From an uncultured Bacteroidota bacterium (GTDB lineage: Bacteria; Bacteroidota; Bacteroidia; Flavobacteriales; Flavobacteriaceae), in assembly GCA_902517365.1 (NCBI GenBank), contig CABYCA010000001.1, positions 60,348 through 124,347 on the forward strand: 64,000 nucleotides of DNA, read 5' to 3'. Both the position numbers and the translations under genes were made by a program. The notes under the pieces are model-generated. The model ran no database searches. It worked only from the letters and a program-made list of their open reading frames with translations, and was not told the DNA's origin. Positions 26,093-37,100 of this stretch are shown here, piece by piece. Every line of letters starts with the position of its first letter. The stretch's first letter is position 1.

Positions 26093-27007
26093 TTACTTTC
26101 TACCAAAAACTGAAAAATGAACATATTTTTTTGGATTTTCTTTTATATCATTAATCAAAATGTTCAAACTCTCTATCGATGAATTAAGATTATTATAGAC
26201 TTCATCTTCATTAATTAATTTACCAAGAGTTGAGTCGTCTGAATCAAGTTTATCTACAATTGAACTAATACCATCAACTGAAACCTCAAGATTAGTAAGA
26301 AGAGAAGACAGGCCGAAAGAATTTAATTCATCAGATACATTTGAGAGATTAGAACTTATTTTTTCAAAATTATCTATAGTGTTATTAATTTGAGTATTCT
26401 TGGATATTAATGTTTCTTCAATAATTACCGAAGAATTGTTTATTGCATTAATAGCAGATGTTAAAACACTAATTGATTCTTTAATTTCCTCTTGAGTCTG
26501 TCTGTTTAAAACATTAGATGCACCAGTAAAAATTGAGTCAACACTAGTTATAGTACTTTGTAATTGTCTTGATAGAGGTTCTATCTGTCTATTAATTAAT
26601 TCTGTTAATCCAGGTCTAACACTAGACATAAGCGTGTCACCAGTTTTGACTATAGATTCTCTTTCAAATATAGGTTCTATTGAAATAGCTAGACCACCTA
26701 GAACACCAGTTTCATATATTGATGCTGTGCTTTTTGAAGAAAAGTTCAATTTATCTTTTACCTTAAGTGTAACAATTATTTTAGTTGACTTAGGTAAAAA
26801 ATCCAATTCTGTAACATTTCCGATAGACAAGCCATTTATCATAACATTGGCTCCAACTAACAAACCATCAACTTCATCATAGACTGCATAAATTGTCTTT
26901 TGCTTATCAAGAATGGATGATCCTTTTAAATAATTAAATCCAAAGATGAATAAAAGTATAGTTGATAGTACAAAAAAAGCAGCTTTAATTTCTTTTGATA
27001 GTCTCAA
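26093..27007 (-). CDS. MlaD/MCE family lipid-transport protein
   Basis: A 304-residue protein with an N-terminal membrane anchor (AAFFVLSTILLFIFGFNYL). One MCE domain follows (VYDEVDGLLVGANVMINGLSIGNVTEL ... TGVLGGLAISIEP), then a long helical region of heptad-like repeats (about 130-290) as in tube-forming MCE proteins. MCE rings carry lipids between the inner and outer membrane. No MlaE permease or MlaF ATPase gene is adjacent; in Bacteroidota these can be elsewhere. The neighbouring amidase and LptD-like genes fit an envelope operon. Confidence 0.92.
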   Translation of the reverse strand: MRLSKEIKAAFFVLSTILLFIFGFNYLKGSSILDKQKTIYAVYDEVDGLLVGANVMINGLSIGNVTELDFLPKSTKIIVTLKVKDKLNFSSKSTASIYETGVLGGLAISIEPIFERESIVKTGDTLMSSVRPGLTELINRQIEPLSRQLQSTITSVDSIFTGASNVLNRQTQEEIKESISVLTSAINAINNSSVIIEETLISKNTQINNTIDNFEKISSNLSNVSDELNSFGLSSLLTNLEVSVDGISSIVDKLDSDDSTLGKLINEDEVYNNLNSSIESLNILINDIKENPKKYVHFSVFGRK

Positions 27008-27070
27008 GGCAGTTTAGGTTTATGATGTAAAAATAAGAATAATTTAGTTAGTGAAATATTATCTGTAGCC

Positions 27071-28117
27071 TCAATTTAATTTGATTATTTCATTGTTTTG
27101 AAATCTTACAACAAAAGATGAATTAAAACCACTAGCTCTTGCAGTTTTTAAATCCTTATTTGCTTCACTTAAAGTTTTATGTTTTCCGTATAAATATTTA
27201 TACATTTCTCCTTCTCTAACTACATCAACTGTTTTTAATCCTTTAAAATTGTAGGGCTCTAACTCTATTAGTTTATTGCTCGCTGCAATTTGAACTCGGT
27301 AATAAACCATATCACTATTTACACTATCAATGAGATTAGATGTTGAAAGATTACTGAAAAACTCATTCTTATATTTAATTACAGCATTTGAAATAGCATC
27401 TGCCATTTCTAACTGCCCTCTATTTGAATTTAAGTATGCACCCTCTTTTTTATTAGTCAAAAAGCCAAGTTCAATAAGTACACTTGGCATGTAGGTGTAT
27501 TTTAAAACAATAAATCCAGCTTGTTTTATATTTCTATTCTTCCTGTTTAATCTATTAACAAATCCATTTTGAATATATGAAGCAGCAATAATACTTTGGT
27601 CAAGATATTCTTCTTGCATCAAAGTCAGCCCAATAACAGATTCTGGATTATTTGGGTCAAAACCTTGGTAAGTATTTTCATAATCATCTTCATAGAAAAT
27701 TACAGAATTTTCTTTTTTGGCAACATCAAAATTTCTTTGGTTTGCATGAAGGCCTAGTACAAAAGTTTCGGCACCAAATGCTTGAGAGGCATGGGCATTA
27801 CAATGAATTGAAAGAAAAAGTTGAGCATCTGATTTATTAGCAATATTTGCTCTTTCTAAAAGGTTTACAAATCTATCTCTATCTCTTGTATAAATTACCC
27901 TAATTCCATTATCTTGAAGTTTTTTACCTAATTTCAGAGATGTTTTTAAAGAAATTATTTTTTCATAAAAACCGTTGCTTACAGCTCCTGGATCCTTGCC
28001 ACCATGTCCTGGATCAATAACAACTGTAAAATTATCACGGTTTCTTATTTCTTGACCCTGAAGACTAAAAAAATAGAATTGAAGAAAAACAAGGGCTACT
28101 AACCTAAGTGAATTCAT
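27071..28117 (-). CDS. N-acetylmuramoyl-L-alanine amidase (Amidase_3) with C-terminal SPOR-like domain
   Basis: A 348-residue exported zinc amidase that cuts the bond between muramic acid and the stem peptide. After a signal peptide comes the Amidase_3 fold: VIDPGHGGKDPGA (zinc His), the FYEKI glutamate, RDRDRFVNLLERANIAN, SIHCNAHASQAFGAETF (zinc His) and the catalytic Glu in VLIELGFLTNKKE. The last 75 residues (YYRVQIAASNKLIEL ... SSFVVRF) look like a SPOR peptidoglycan-binding domain, which would target the enzyme to division sites. It is the first gene of the minus-strand envelope operon and is divergent from the LptD-like gene. Confidence 0.94.
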   Translation of the reverse strand: MNSLRLVALVFLQFYFFSLQGQEIRNRDNFTVVIDPGHGGKDPGAVSNGFYEKIISLKTSLKLGKKLQDNGIRVIYTRDRDRFVNLLERANIANKSDAQLFLSIHCNAHASQAFGAETFVLGLHANQRNFDVAKKENSVIFYEDDYENTYQGFDPNNPESVIGLTLMQEEYLDQSIIAASYIQNGFVNRLNRKNRNIKQAGFIVLKYTYMPSVLIELGFLTNKKEGAYLNSNRGQLEMADAISNAVIKYKNEFFSNLSTSNLIDSVNSDMVYYRVQIAASNKLIELEPYNFKGLKTVDVVREGEMYKYLYGKHKTLSEANKDLKTARASGFNSSFVVRFQNNEIIKLN

Positions 28118-28195
28118 TATTATAAAAAGATATAATTAAAATTATGATTAATTTTGAATAAGTTAAGTACCTTGTTGATAACTCAATTTTAAATC

Positions 28196-30799
28196 TTGAA
28201 AAAAAAATATTTTATACACTTTATAATTTTAATATTTTCAGGATTAAGCTTCTTAAATTCGCAAACTAATGAGTTAAATCAAGATTCTATTCCTTCAGTT
28301 GATAAAGAAAACAAATCTTTACTTTTAAATAATGTAAAATATGATGCATCTGACTCAATTATAATTGATCAAAAAAATAATAAGATAACTCTGTACAATA
28401 ATGCCAAAATTGAATATGGAGATGTTGAACTTACATCTGGTATTATAATTTTAGATTATAAAAAAAACATTGTTAACGCTGGAAGAATTTCTGATGTTAA
28501 TGGCGATCTTAGCCAATATCCAACGTTCACTCAAGGTGGAAGTGTTGTTAACCCAGATTCAATTAAATATAACTTTAATAATCAAAAGGCTCTTATTTGG
28601 AATTCTAAGTCTGAAGAGAATGGAATGAATATACTATCCACTCTAACAAAAAAACAAAATGACTCAGTTTATTACTTAAAAGATGGTAAAGTAACAACAG
28701 GAGGAAATTTATTAGGGGGTGATACAGAAGAGGCTGACTATTTTTTTAAAATTAGAAAAGGTAAACTTGTCCCTGGAGGAAATATTATTACAGGATTTAC
28801 CAATCTGTTTGTTAAAAATGTACCAACACCTATAGGTTTGCCTTTTGCATATTTTCCATCTCAACAAACAAAAGATTCAGGATTTATAATTCCAAATATT
28901 AATGAAAGTAATCAGAGGGGTTACTCACTTCAAAATGGTGGATATTATCTTCCACTTTCAGAATTTTTTGATCTTACAGTACTTGGTGATTATTATACAA
29001 ATGGAAGTTATGGAATTAACATTAGCTCGTATTACAGGAAAAAATATAAATACAATGGTAATTTTACTATTAGATATGAAAATTTAATAAATGGAGAAAG
29101 AGGACTCCCTGGTTATGGTAAGTCAACAGTTTACAATATAAGGTGGTCTCATTCTAAAGACACAAAAGCATCACCATATTCAACATTTAGTGCATCTGTA
29201 AATTTTGGTAGTAGTGATTATTTTAGAGAATCAGTTAATCAATTAAACACTGCTAATTTTTTGAACAATAATTTGAGCTCTTCAATCTCATATTCTAAAA
29301 GTTTTCCAGGGTCTGCAGGAATTCGTTTATCCCTAACTGCTAATATGTCTCAGAATACCCAATCTCAAGAGGTGAACTTGACACTTCCGACTCTAACTAT
29401 AAATTCTAATAGATTTTACCCTTTTGAAAAAAAAGGAAAATCTAAAAAAGGTTTTTTCCAAAATATAAATATTCAATATTCATCAAAAGCTGAAAATAGA
29501 GCTATCTTTTCTGATGATCTTTTATTGAAAAAAGGAATGTTTGAAAATGCTAAATCTGGAATACAACATAACATTCCTTTTACAACTAATTTTAAAATGT
29601 TAAAACATTTTAGCCTAAGTGTTGGAGGAAATTATCAAGAGACATGGACTGGTAAAACAACTAAATTTTCAAACTATCAAGATCAAAAACCACCAGTAAA
29701 AGATACAATTAGTGGGTTTGATAGATTTGCAACATATAACTTTAGTGCCAGTCTGACAACAAAAATTTATGGTATAGTGAATTTTAAACCAAAGAATAGA
29801 GTTCAATCAATAAGACACACTATGACTCCAAGTATAAGTTATAGTAATAACCCAAGTTTTGAGAAGTATTATGATACTTACATAATTGATGCTGAAGGAA
29901 ATACCATGGAATATACAAGGTTTGAGGGGGGATTGTATGCTGCACCTGGGAGAAACTATTCCAGTAGTATTGGCTTAAGTATTCAAAATACAGTAGAGGC
30001 AAAGTTAAAACCAAAAGACTCAACTGAGACAGAACTTAGAAAAATTAATATTTTTAAAAGTTTAAACTTATCAACCAGTTATAACTTGGCAGCAGAGGAA
30101 TTCCATCTATCACCGATAAGGGTATCTGGAAGTTTTGATGTGTCTCAAGGGTTCACTGTAAATACTGGAGCTACATTTGATGCTTATGGACTTGATGATA
30201 ACAATAACAGGATTAATGTATTTAATTACAAAAATGGAGGAGGTCTTTTGAGACTTACTAGTGCTAACGTTTCAACTCAGTATCAATTGAATAATAATAC
30301 ATTTAAAAGAGGTCAAACTCAGGATCAAATTGATGAAAATACATCTGGTGGAGGAAGGAATGATGATTTATTTGGTGTTTCTCAGGACTTTTCAGATTCA
30401 AGGCAAAACATACCTGATGAAGGTGATGAACAAGAAGAGGAAATTGATCTAACCAATTACATATATAAAATGCCTTGGTCTATAAATCTAGCATATTCAT
30501 TGACATATAATAACTCAAGAGGTCAAAATGATTTTTCAACAAATTCATTAATGATATCATCTAATCTTTCACTTACACCAAAATGGATAGTTGGTATTTC
30601 ATCAGGTTATGATTTTAAACAAAAAGGCTTCACTTATACACAGCTAAGATTTGACAGAGACCTTGACAGTTGGAAATTAGATTTTTCTTGGGTACCTTTC
30701 AGCCCTAGAGCTTCTTGGAATTTCTTCATTGGAATTAAGTCAGGACTCTTAAGTGATCTTAAATATGAAAAAAGATCTGAACCTGATAGATCATTATAA
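28196..30799 (+). CDS. LptD-like LPS-assembly outer-membrane protein
   Basis: An 867-residue protein with a signal peptide (KKKYFIHFIILIFSGLSFLNSQ). An OstA/LptA-like N-terminal beta domain follows (about 45-150: DSIIIDQKNNKITLYNNAKIEYG type), then a large beta-barrel ending in a region rich in aromatic strands. This is the Bacteroidota form of LptD, which inserts lipopolysaccharide into the outer leaflet. The start codon is TTG at 28196, which places the signal peptide correctly; no ATG precedes it in frame. The upstream 78 bp are shared with the divergent amidase gene. ridA follows 3 bp after its stop. Confidence 0.85.
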   Translation: MKKKYFIHFIILIFSGLSFLNSQTNELNQDSIPSVDKENKSLLLNNVKYDASDSIIIDQKNNKITLYNNAKIEYGDVELTSGIIILDYKKNIVNAGRISDVNGDLSQYPTFTQGGSVVNPDSIKYNFNNQKALIWNSKSEENGMNILSTLTKKQNDSVYYLKDGKVTTGGNLLGGDTEEADYFFKIRKGKLVPGGNIITGFTNLFVKNVPTPIGLPFAYFPSQQTKDSGFIIPNINESNQRGYSLQNGGYYLPLSEFFDLTVLGDYYTNGSYGINISSYYRKKYKYNGNFTIRYENLINGERGLPGYGKSTVYNIRWSHSKDTKASPYSTFSASVNFGSSDYFRESVNQLNTANFLNNNLSSSISYSKSFPGSAGIRLSLTANMSQNTQSQEVNLTLPTLTINSNRFYPFEKKGKSKKGFFQNINIQYSSKAENRAIFSDDLLLKKGMFENAKSGIQHNIPFTTNFKMLKHFSLSVGGNYQETWTGKTTKFSNYQDQKPPVKDTISGFDRFATYNFSASLTTKIYGIVNFKPKNRVQSIRHTMTPSISYSNNPSFEKYYDTYIIDAEGNTMEYTRFEGGLYAAPGRNYSSSIGLSIQNTVEAKLKPKDSTETELRKINIFKSLNLSTSYNLAAEEFHLSPIRVSGSFDVSQGFTVNTGATFDAYGLDDNNNRINVFNYKNGGGLLRLTSANVSTQYQLNNNTFKRGQTQDQIDENTSGGGRNDDLFGVSQDFSDSRQNIPDEGDEQEEEIDLTNYIYKMPWSINLAYSLTYNNSRGQNDFSTNSLMISSNLSLTPKWIVGISSGYDFKQKGFTYTQLRFDRDLDSWKLDFSWVPFSPRASWNFFIGIKSGLLSDLKYEKRSEPDRSL

Positions 30800-30802
30800 A
30801 AT

Positions 30803-31186
30803 ATGAAACAGATAATAAATACAAATAAATCTCCATCACCAATTGGCCCTTATAATCAAGCTATTATTGCAAATAATATGTTATTCATCTCAGGACAAAT
30901 TGGAGTTGACCCTATTTCTATGAAATTGAATGATAAACCCATAGAGGAAGAAACAGATCAAGTAATGATTAATATTAAGAATATTCTTGAGGATGTTAAG
31001 TTGGACTTTAACAGCGTTGTAAAAACAACAATTTTTCTCTCTGATATGAGCTTATTTAAAATTGTAAACGAAATTTATGGAAATTATTTTGAGAAAGGTA
31101 AGGAACCGGCTAGAGAAACAGTAGCAGTTAAAACTTTACCAATGAATGTTAATGTAGAAATATCAATGATTGCTGTATTTGACTAA
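30803..31186 (+). CDS. RidA family reactive-intermediate deaminase
   Basis: A 127-residue RidA/YjgF/UK114 protein. The family releases ammonia from reactive enamines and imines produced by PLP enzymes such as threonine dehydratase. The N-terminus SPSPIGPYNQAI, the FISGQIGVDP strand, the VVKTTIFLSDM segment and the active-site arginine in EPARETVAVKTLP, followed by VEISMIAV, are all present. Full family length. It is separated by 3 bp from the LptD-like gene, so the two form an operon. Its stop interlocks with that of the opposing kinase gene (CTAA). Confidence 0.95.
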   Translation: MKQIINTNKSPSPIGPYNQAIIANNMLFISGQIGVDPISMKLNDKPIEEETDQVMINIKNILEDVKLDFNSVVKTTIFLSDMSLFKIVNEIYGNYFEKGKEPARETVAVKTLPMNVNVEISMIAVFD

Positions 31187-32040
31187 TTCACAATTTTAGT
31201 TTTGTGATAATCAACAAGTCCAGTAATAGGCCTTTTAATAAACTTTCCTGTCTTTAGATTATATTTTAAACCTATTTTTGTTATTTCATCTTTTAGATAA
31301 TATGCAATAGAACCAACATAGTGTATGTCAACCTTACTAAAATCATCATACTGAAGTATTTGATAGTCTATAAACCTTTCCAATCCTTTGAAAATTATTT
31401 CTTTAAAGTATTCATTAGACTTATTTTCAATTAAAAATCTGGCGAATCCAGCTAAATAAGTGTTAGGGTTTTCTTCCCTGTAGAGTCTATTTTTTATTGA
31501 ATTTGGTGACAAATCATAACTTTTAGCAAATTCTTCTCTTAAACTTTCAGGCATTTTATTGAAATAATAAGCTCTTATTAAATATTTACCATAATAATTT
31601 CCACTTGCATAATCCATTAGAACATAACCAAGAGATTCAACTTTCTGAATTACATTTTTTCCATCATAATATGAACAGTTTGAACCTGTACCTATAATAT
31701 TAACGATTGAAGGAATTCCAATATCTACAGTTGAGTAAACAGCTGCATAAGTATCTTCTTTTATATCAAATTTACTATTTATAAAAATTGATTTAAAGAC
31801 TTTTAAGATTCTCTCTTTAGTTGAGTCAACTCCACATCCTGCTCCATAAAAGAAAAGTTTATTTACTAATTTTCTGTTTTTATATATATCAAAATTATTT
31901 TTAATCCTCTCATTTAATATCTCATTTGATAGCATCTGAGGATTTAAACCTAAAGTCTGAGTAGAAAAAATTTCTTCACCCTTATGGTCGAGTGCTATCC
32001 AATCAGTTTTTGTAGAACCACTATCAACAACTAGTATCAT
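31183..32040 (-). CDS. BadF/BadG-type ATPase, probable N-acetylglucosamine kinase
   Basis: A 285-residue ASKHA-fold kinase of the BadF/BcrA family. The phosphate-1 loop VVDSGSTKTDWIAL is at the N-terminus, and the phosphate-2 loop NIIGTGSNCSYYDG near residue 115-127. A third block SLGYVLMDYASGNYYGK corresponds to the 'GGxGxxLxDxGSG' element but lacks the usual glycine pair. Closely related Bacteroidota proteins are annotated as GlcNAc kinases. Such a role would feed hexosamine released by GH20 into metabolism as GlcNAc-6-P. It sits 6 bp downstream of gap, so glycolytic co-expression is likely. Confidence 0.8.
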   Translation of the reverse strand: MILVVDSGSTKTDWIALDHKGEEIFSTQTLGLNPQMLSNEILNERIKNNFDIYKNRKLVNKLFFYGAGCGVDSTKERILKVFKSIFINSKFDIKEDTYAAVYSTVDIGIPSIVNIIGTGSNCSYYDGKNVIQKVESLGYVLMDYASGNYYGKYLIRAYYFNKMPESLREEFAKSYDLSPNSIKNRLYREENPNTYLAGFARFLIENKSNEYFKEIIFKGLERFIDYQILQYDDFSKVDIHYVGSIAYYLKDEITKIGLKYNLKTGKFIKRPITGLVDYHKTKIVN

Positions 32041-32046
32041 TGTTTG

Positions 32047-33057
<1,011 letters not shown>

Positions 33058-33064
33058 TTAAAAA

Positions 33065-34051
33065 TTAAATTGAAATTATATCACAAACTCGTACTAAGCC
33101 ATTATCTAACAGTTGCCCCCCTTTAATAGCTTTTTCAATTGGAACAGTTACCATGTTATCATCTATAATACCAACCATTACTTTACTTTTATTTGAAATA
33201 AGACAATCAACAGCATAAACACCCATCCTTGAAGCTAATACTCTATCAAAGCTGCTAGGAGATCCCCCTCTTTGAATATGACCAAGGATTGAGACTCTTA
33301 TCTCATAATGAGGAAGATTTTTTTCAATGTGGGATGAAAAACTAAATACATTATCCCCAATTTTCTCACCCTCAGAAACAACAATTATACTTGATGATTT
33401 ACCTGATTTTTCACTCTTTTTGAGGGAATTTAGTAATCTATCTAGTCCCATGCCTTGTTCAGGAATTAGAACTTCCTCAGCACCTGCAGCAATCCCAGAA
33501 TTAAGAGCAATATGACCTGAACCTTTACCCATTACCTCAATAAAAAATAGCCTATTATGAGAACTTGCTGTATCTCTAATTTTATCAATTGCATTTACTG
33601 CAGTATTTAATGCTGTATCAAATCCCAATGTACATCTTGTACCAACTAAATCATTATCGATTGTTCCAGGAATACCAATTGTTTTTATACCATGTTCCTG
33701 CTCAAAAAGAAGAGCACCAGTTAACGAGCCATTTCCACCTATAACTACAAGTGAATCTATATCATATTTATCAAGTGTACTCTTAGCTTTTAATCTTCCT
33801 TCTTTTGTTCTAAATTCCAGGCATCTTGCAGATTTAAGAATTGTACCTCCTTTGTTAACTATATTGTTGACTCCTCTAGCATTGAGCTTTACAAGATCAT
33901 CTAAAATTAAACCTTCAAAGCCCTTATAAACTCCATAGCAATCAATGTTATTATAAACAGCAGATCTAACAACTGCTCTCACTGCAGCATTCATTCCAGG
34001 AGCATCACCCCCTGATGTAAGAACAGCTATTTTTTTGAGTCTTTTGGCCAT
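33065..34051 (-). CDS. pfkA: ATP-dependent 6-phosphofructokinase
   Basis: A 328-residue PfkA that phosphorylates fructose-6-phosphate. The ATP site VLTSGGDAPGMNAAVR begins near residue 11. GGNGSLTGA, PGTIDNDLVGTRCTLGFDTA (catalytic Asp in TIDND) and the EVMGKGSGHIA and GHIQRGGSPSSFDR substrate blocks follow. The glycine after GGNGS... indicates the usual ATP-dependent kind. I chose the ATG at 34051: a longer frame from 34066 would start at a TTG that is part of the promoter -7 element TAAATTTG. It lies upstream of gap in the same direction. Confidence 0.97.
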   Translation of the reverse strand: MAKRLKKIAVLTSGGDAPGMNAAVRAVVRSAVYNNIDCYGVYKGFEGLILDDLVKLNARGVNNIVNKGGTILKSARCLEFRTKEGRLKAKSTLDKYDIDSLVVIGGNGSLTGALLFEQEHGIKTIGIPGTIDNDLVGTRCTLGFDTALNTAVNAIDKIRDTASSHNRLFFIEVMGKGSGHIALNSGIAAGAEEVLIPEQGMGLDRLLNSLKKSEKSGKSSSIIVVSEGEKIGDNVFSFSSHIEKNLPHYEIRVSILGHIQRGGSPSSFDRVLASRMGVYAVDCLISNKSKVMVGIIDDNMVTVPIEKAIKGGQLLDNGLVRVCDIISI

Positions 34052-34063
34052 TATTAAGTTGAA

Positions 34064-34098
34064 CAAATTTAAATATAAAAATCAAGTATATTCAACAA
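34064..34098 (-). promoter_or_regulatory. Bacteroidota-type promoter of the pfkA-gap operon
   Basis: On the minus strand a TATTGTTG element (TTG at 34093-34095) lies 21 bp upstream of TAAATTTG (34064-34071), matching the Bacteroidota TTTG/TTG-N19-22-TAnnTTTG pattern. The predicted start of transcription is a few bases before the pfkA ATG, giving a very short leader. Confidence 0.6.
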
Positions 34099-34111
34099 TA
34101 AAGACAAATTG

Positions 34112-37100
34112 TTAATTATTATTAGCAATAATTTTTGACAACAAACTTCTAAAAGTTTGAAAGTCTACCTGATATGATAAACCAATTCCTTGAGTATAAC
34201 CTAGTTCATCTCCTATATATCTAAACTCATTTTCCTTGTTGAAGACTTTTGCTCTTAAAGTTCCATCTTCATTTAAGATAAAGTCAATCTGAACATCACC
34301 AATTATTAGTGTTTCCTCTATTCCTCCAATTGGAACTCCAATATTTCCATTAAATAAGATTTTATCACTTATTTTTGTTGACAACGAAACACCAAACCTA
34401 TCTTCAGTCTTAATGTCCAATAGCTCGCTCTTGTCACCCTGAAGATAATTTAATCCTACTTCTAGAGGGCCCTGATTCCCCCCAAGTATATCGGTGAAAA
34501 CCTCAGAGACCTTTTCATATATATTATTAGTTATCCCCTCTATTGATACACTAACTTCATTAATAAAAATACCTTGAGTTAATAGTGAAATAGCCTGAAG
34601 TTGTCTTATCTCTGGATCATTTAATCTGTAATTTATCTCAGAGGTAACTGTGCTACTTGTGTTTGGAAAAAATATTTCAAAATCAGGACTATCTGGTTTG
34701 GTAAGTTCACCAGTTAATTTTATATCCACATCTGTAGGAATTTTTTTATTAAAGTTTGGGTTATCAAGAAGGAGAGCAGGGTTTGCACCACCAGGAACCT
34801 CATAAGTTGCCTGTATGTTCATTTGAGCAGCAAGTGGATCTCCATCCCATGTTATAGTTCCACCTTTCTTTAATTGGAATTTTTTATCAATCAAGGCTAG
34901 ATTTCTAAAATTATATATACCCTCGGTAGTAATAAAGTCACCATAAATATTAAACTTTCCATCGGAGTCAATTTCCATAAAAAGATCACCATTACCTTTT
35001 CCAGAAATGTAACTACCAGTTTCTTGATCAATGGTAATTTCAACCTCCGCACTATCATTAATTTCTAGATTCATATTTAGGTCTAGAGTCTTGTTAATAT
35101 TATTTGACATATTATTAATAGCAGAAAACTCCTCTCTGTAAGAGTTTAAATCTGTGAAAGTTATAAAAGAAAAATCATCAATTGTATAGTTTTTTGACTG
35201 GGGAATGGTGATGCTTGTTCCACTTTTAGTGACTCCATCTATATTAATTGAGACTTGATTAGTTGGACCTTTTATTCTAATATCGCCACCCATATAAGCT
35301 CTTCCATAAAAACCTGAAGTCTCACTATATTCTTTATTTAGTATATAAAGTCTCTCTGATTGAAAGTCAAGATCTAGATTCCAGTTTTTATAATCTTTGT
35401 GAGTAATTTTACCAACTAATGATGTAGGTAAATTATTAGATTCAGTTTGAATATTGACATTATTGAACTCAAAATTTTGATTATATAAATCAATTTCTGA
35501 GTTTTCAGACAAGAAGTATTCAATATTCAAATAGGGAACTGTAAACTTCGATTTATTAAGGTATAACTTGCCATTGTGTTGAATATTACTTGATTGACCC
35601 CAAAGGTTAACCTCACCTGAAATAATACTGGAAATATTTGACATTGTGTTTGAGCCTATCTTTTCAATAAATGATATATCCATGTCTTGAATAATAATGT
35701 CAATATCGATATTTGGATCTTCATCAGTCAATATTATAGACCCTTCACCTTTAATAGAGCTTAATTCTTCTTCATATAAGTCAATATTGACAGCATAGGA
35801 ATTATAGTCTGTGTTACCAAATATATTAACACTCAATTCTCCAAGATTATGATCTTTAATTTGAAGATTTGAAAAATTAGAATCTAATCTAAAAGTTCTA
35901 TTCTCAAAGCTTCTCTTAATACTTATGTCCGAATTAATACTTCCAGTAATTGGGTTTTTATTTATATCAAAAAAATTGCTAACTAAAACGTCTGAAATTT
36001 TAATATTAAAATTTAAATCATCATTATCTCTGTAGTAACCATTTATTTTAAATTTTTCACCAAAATAAGATTCTACTTGAAATAAACTTTCGCTTAATGA
36101 TATTCCAAAATCAAATTCACTGTCTTGAGCTATAAAATCAGTATTAAGAATTTTATTAAGATCAGATAAATTATCAAGCTTATATTCATCATTAAAGTTT
36201 CTAAAGTATATTTGATCTAATTTCAAAAATGAAGTTATATTATTTTGATTTGATAAGTTGATTTTAAGATTTGATTGAGTAGAAAACTCCACATTACCTA
36301 ACCTGTCTTCTCCTCTAATATCAATTTTACTATCAACATCAAATACTTTTTTTAAAATATTACCTGAAAGATTAGACATAACATTTATATTATCTGTGTA
36401 TATTTCAACTATTCCATCTAGAGTATTATTTTGTATGTATAAATTTGTGTTTAGATTAAATTCATGATTGTTTTTAATCAAATTAACATTTGAGTTAACA
36501 TAACTTAATCCCTTTGAGGATCCATTAATTAAAGCAGTTGCATCTATATAACTAAGTTTTAGTATTTCTAATATTTCGTCATTCTCTCCTTGAGAGTAAT
36601 CTAGACCTATTTGATAATTAAAGCTATCATCAAGATTAGCTCTCCCGCTAAGACTAAATTTAATTTCTGAATTCTCTTTCTCACTTAAATTGATATTTAA
36701 ATTTTTATTATTAATATTTAGATCTCCTTTTAATAAGGGTAAATTAAGTTTTTCATAAATATCATAGTTATATGACAGATATTCTTCATTTATATCTAAG
36801 TCATTTATTAAAGTTTTAATTTCAATGTCTTCAGATGAGATATCTTGAATATTTAACTCAGCATTAAACTTAAATAATTTGCTAGACAATGATAGACTGT
36901 TGACAGTTAAGTCTTCTTTTGTTCCATAAAATTGAAGTTCTCCTGATATATCATTATTTATTTTATAATTAGTTTGAAATGTTTCAAATAAGATTGGGTT
37001 AATATTAAAATTTATAGTTGAATTACTAATATTTTTTAATTTAAAACCTTCATCAAAGTCGATTGAAATATCACCTCTCAAGAAACTGTCTTTATCATTT

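Noticed and set aside
34052..34066. Longer PfkA start at 34066
   Set aside because: The start codon would be the TTG of the promoter -7 element TAAATTTG; the ATG at 34051 fits the family N-terminus.
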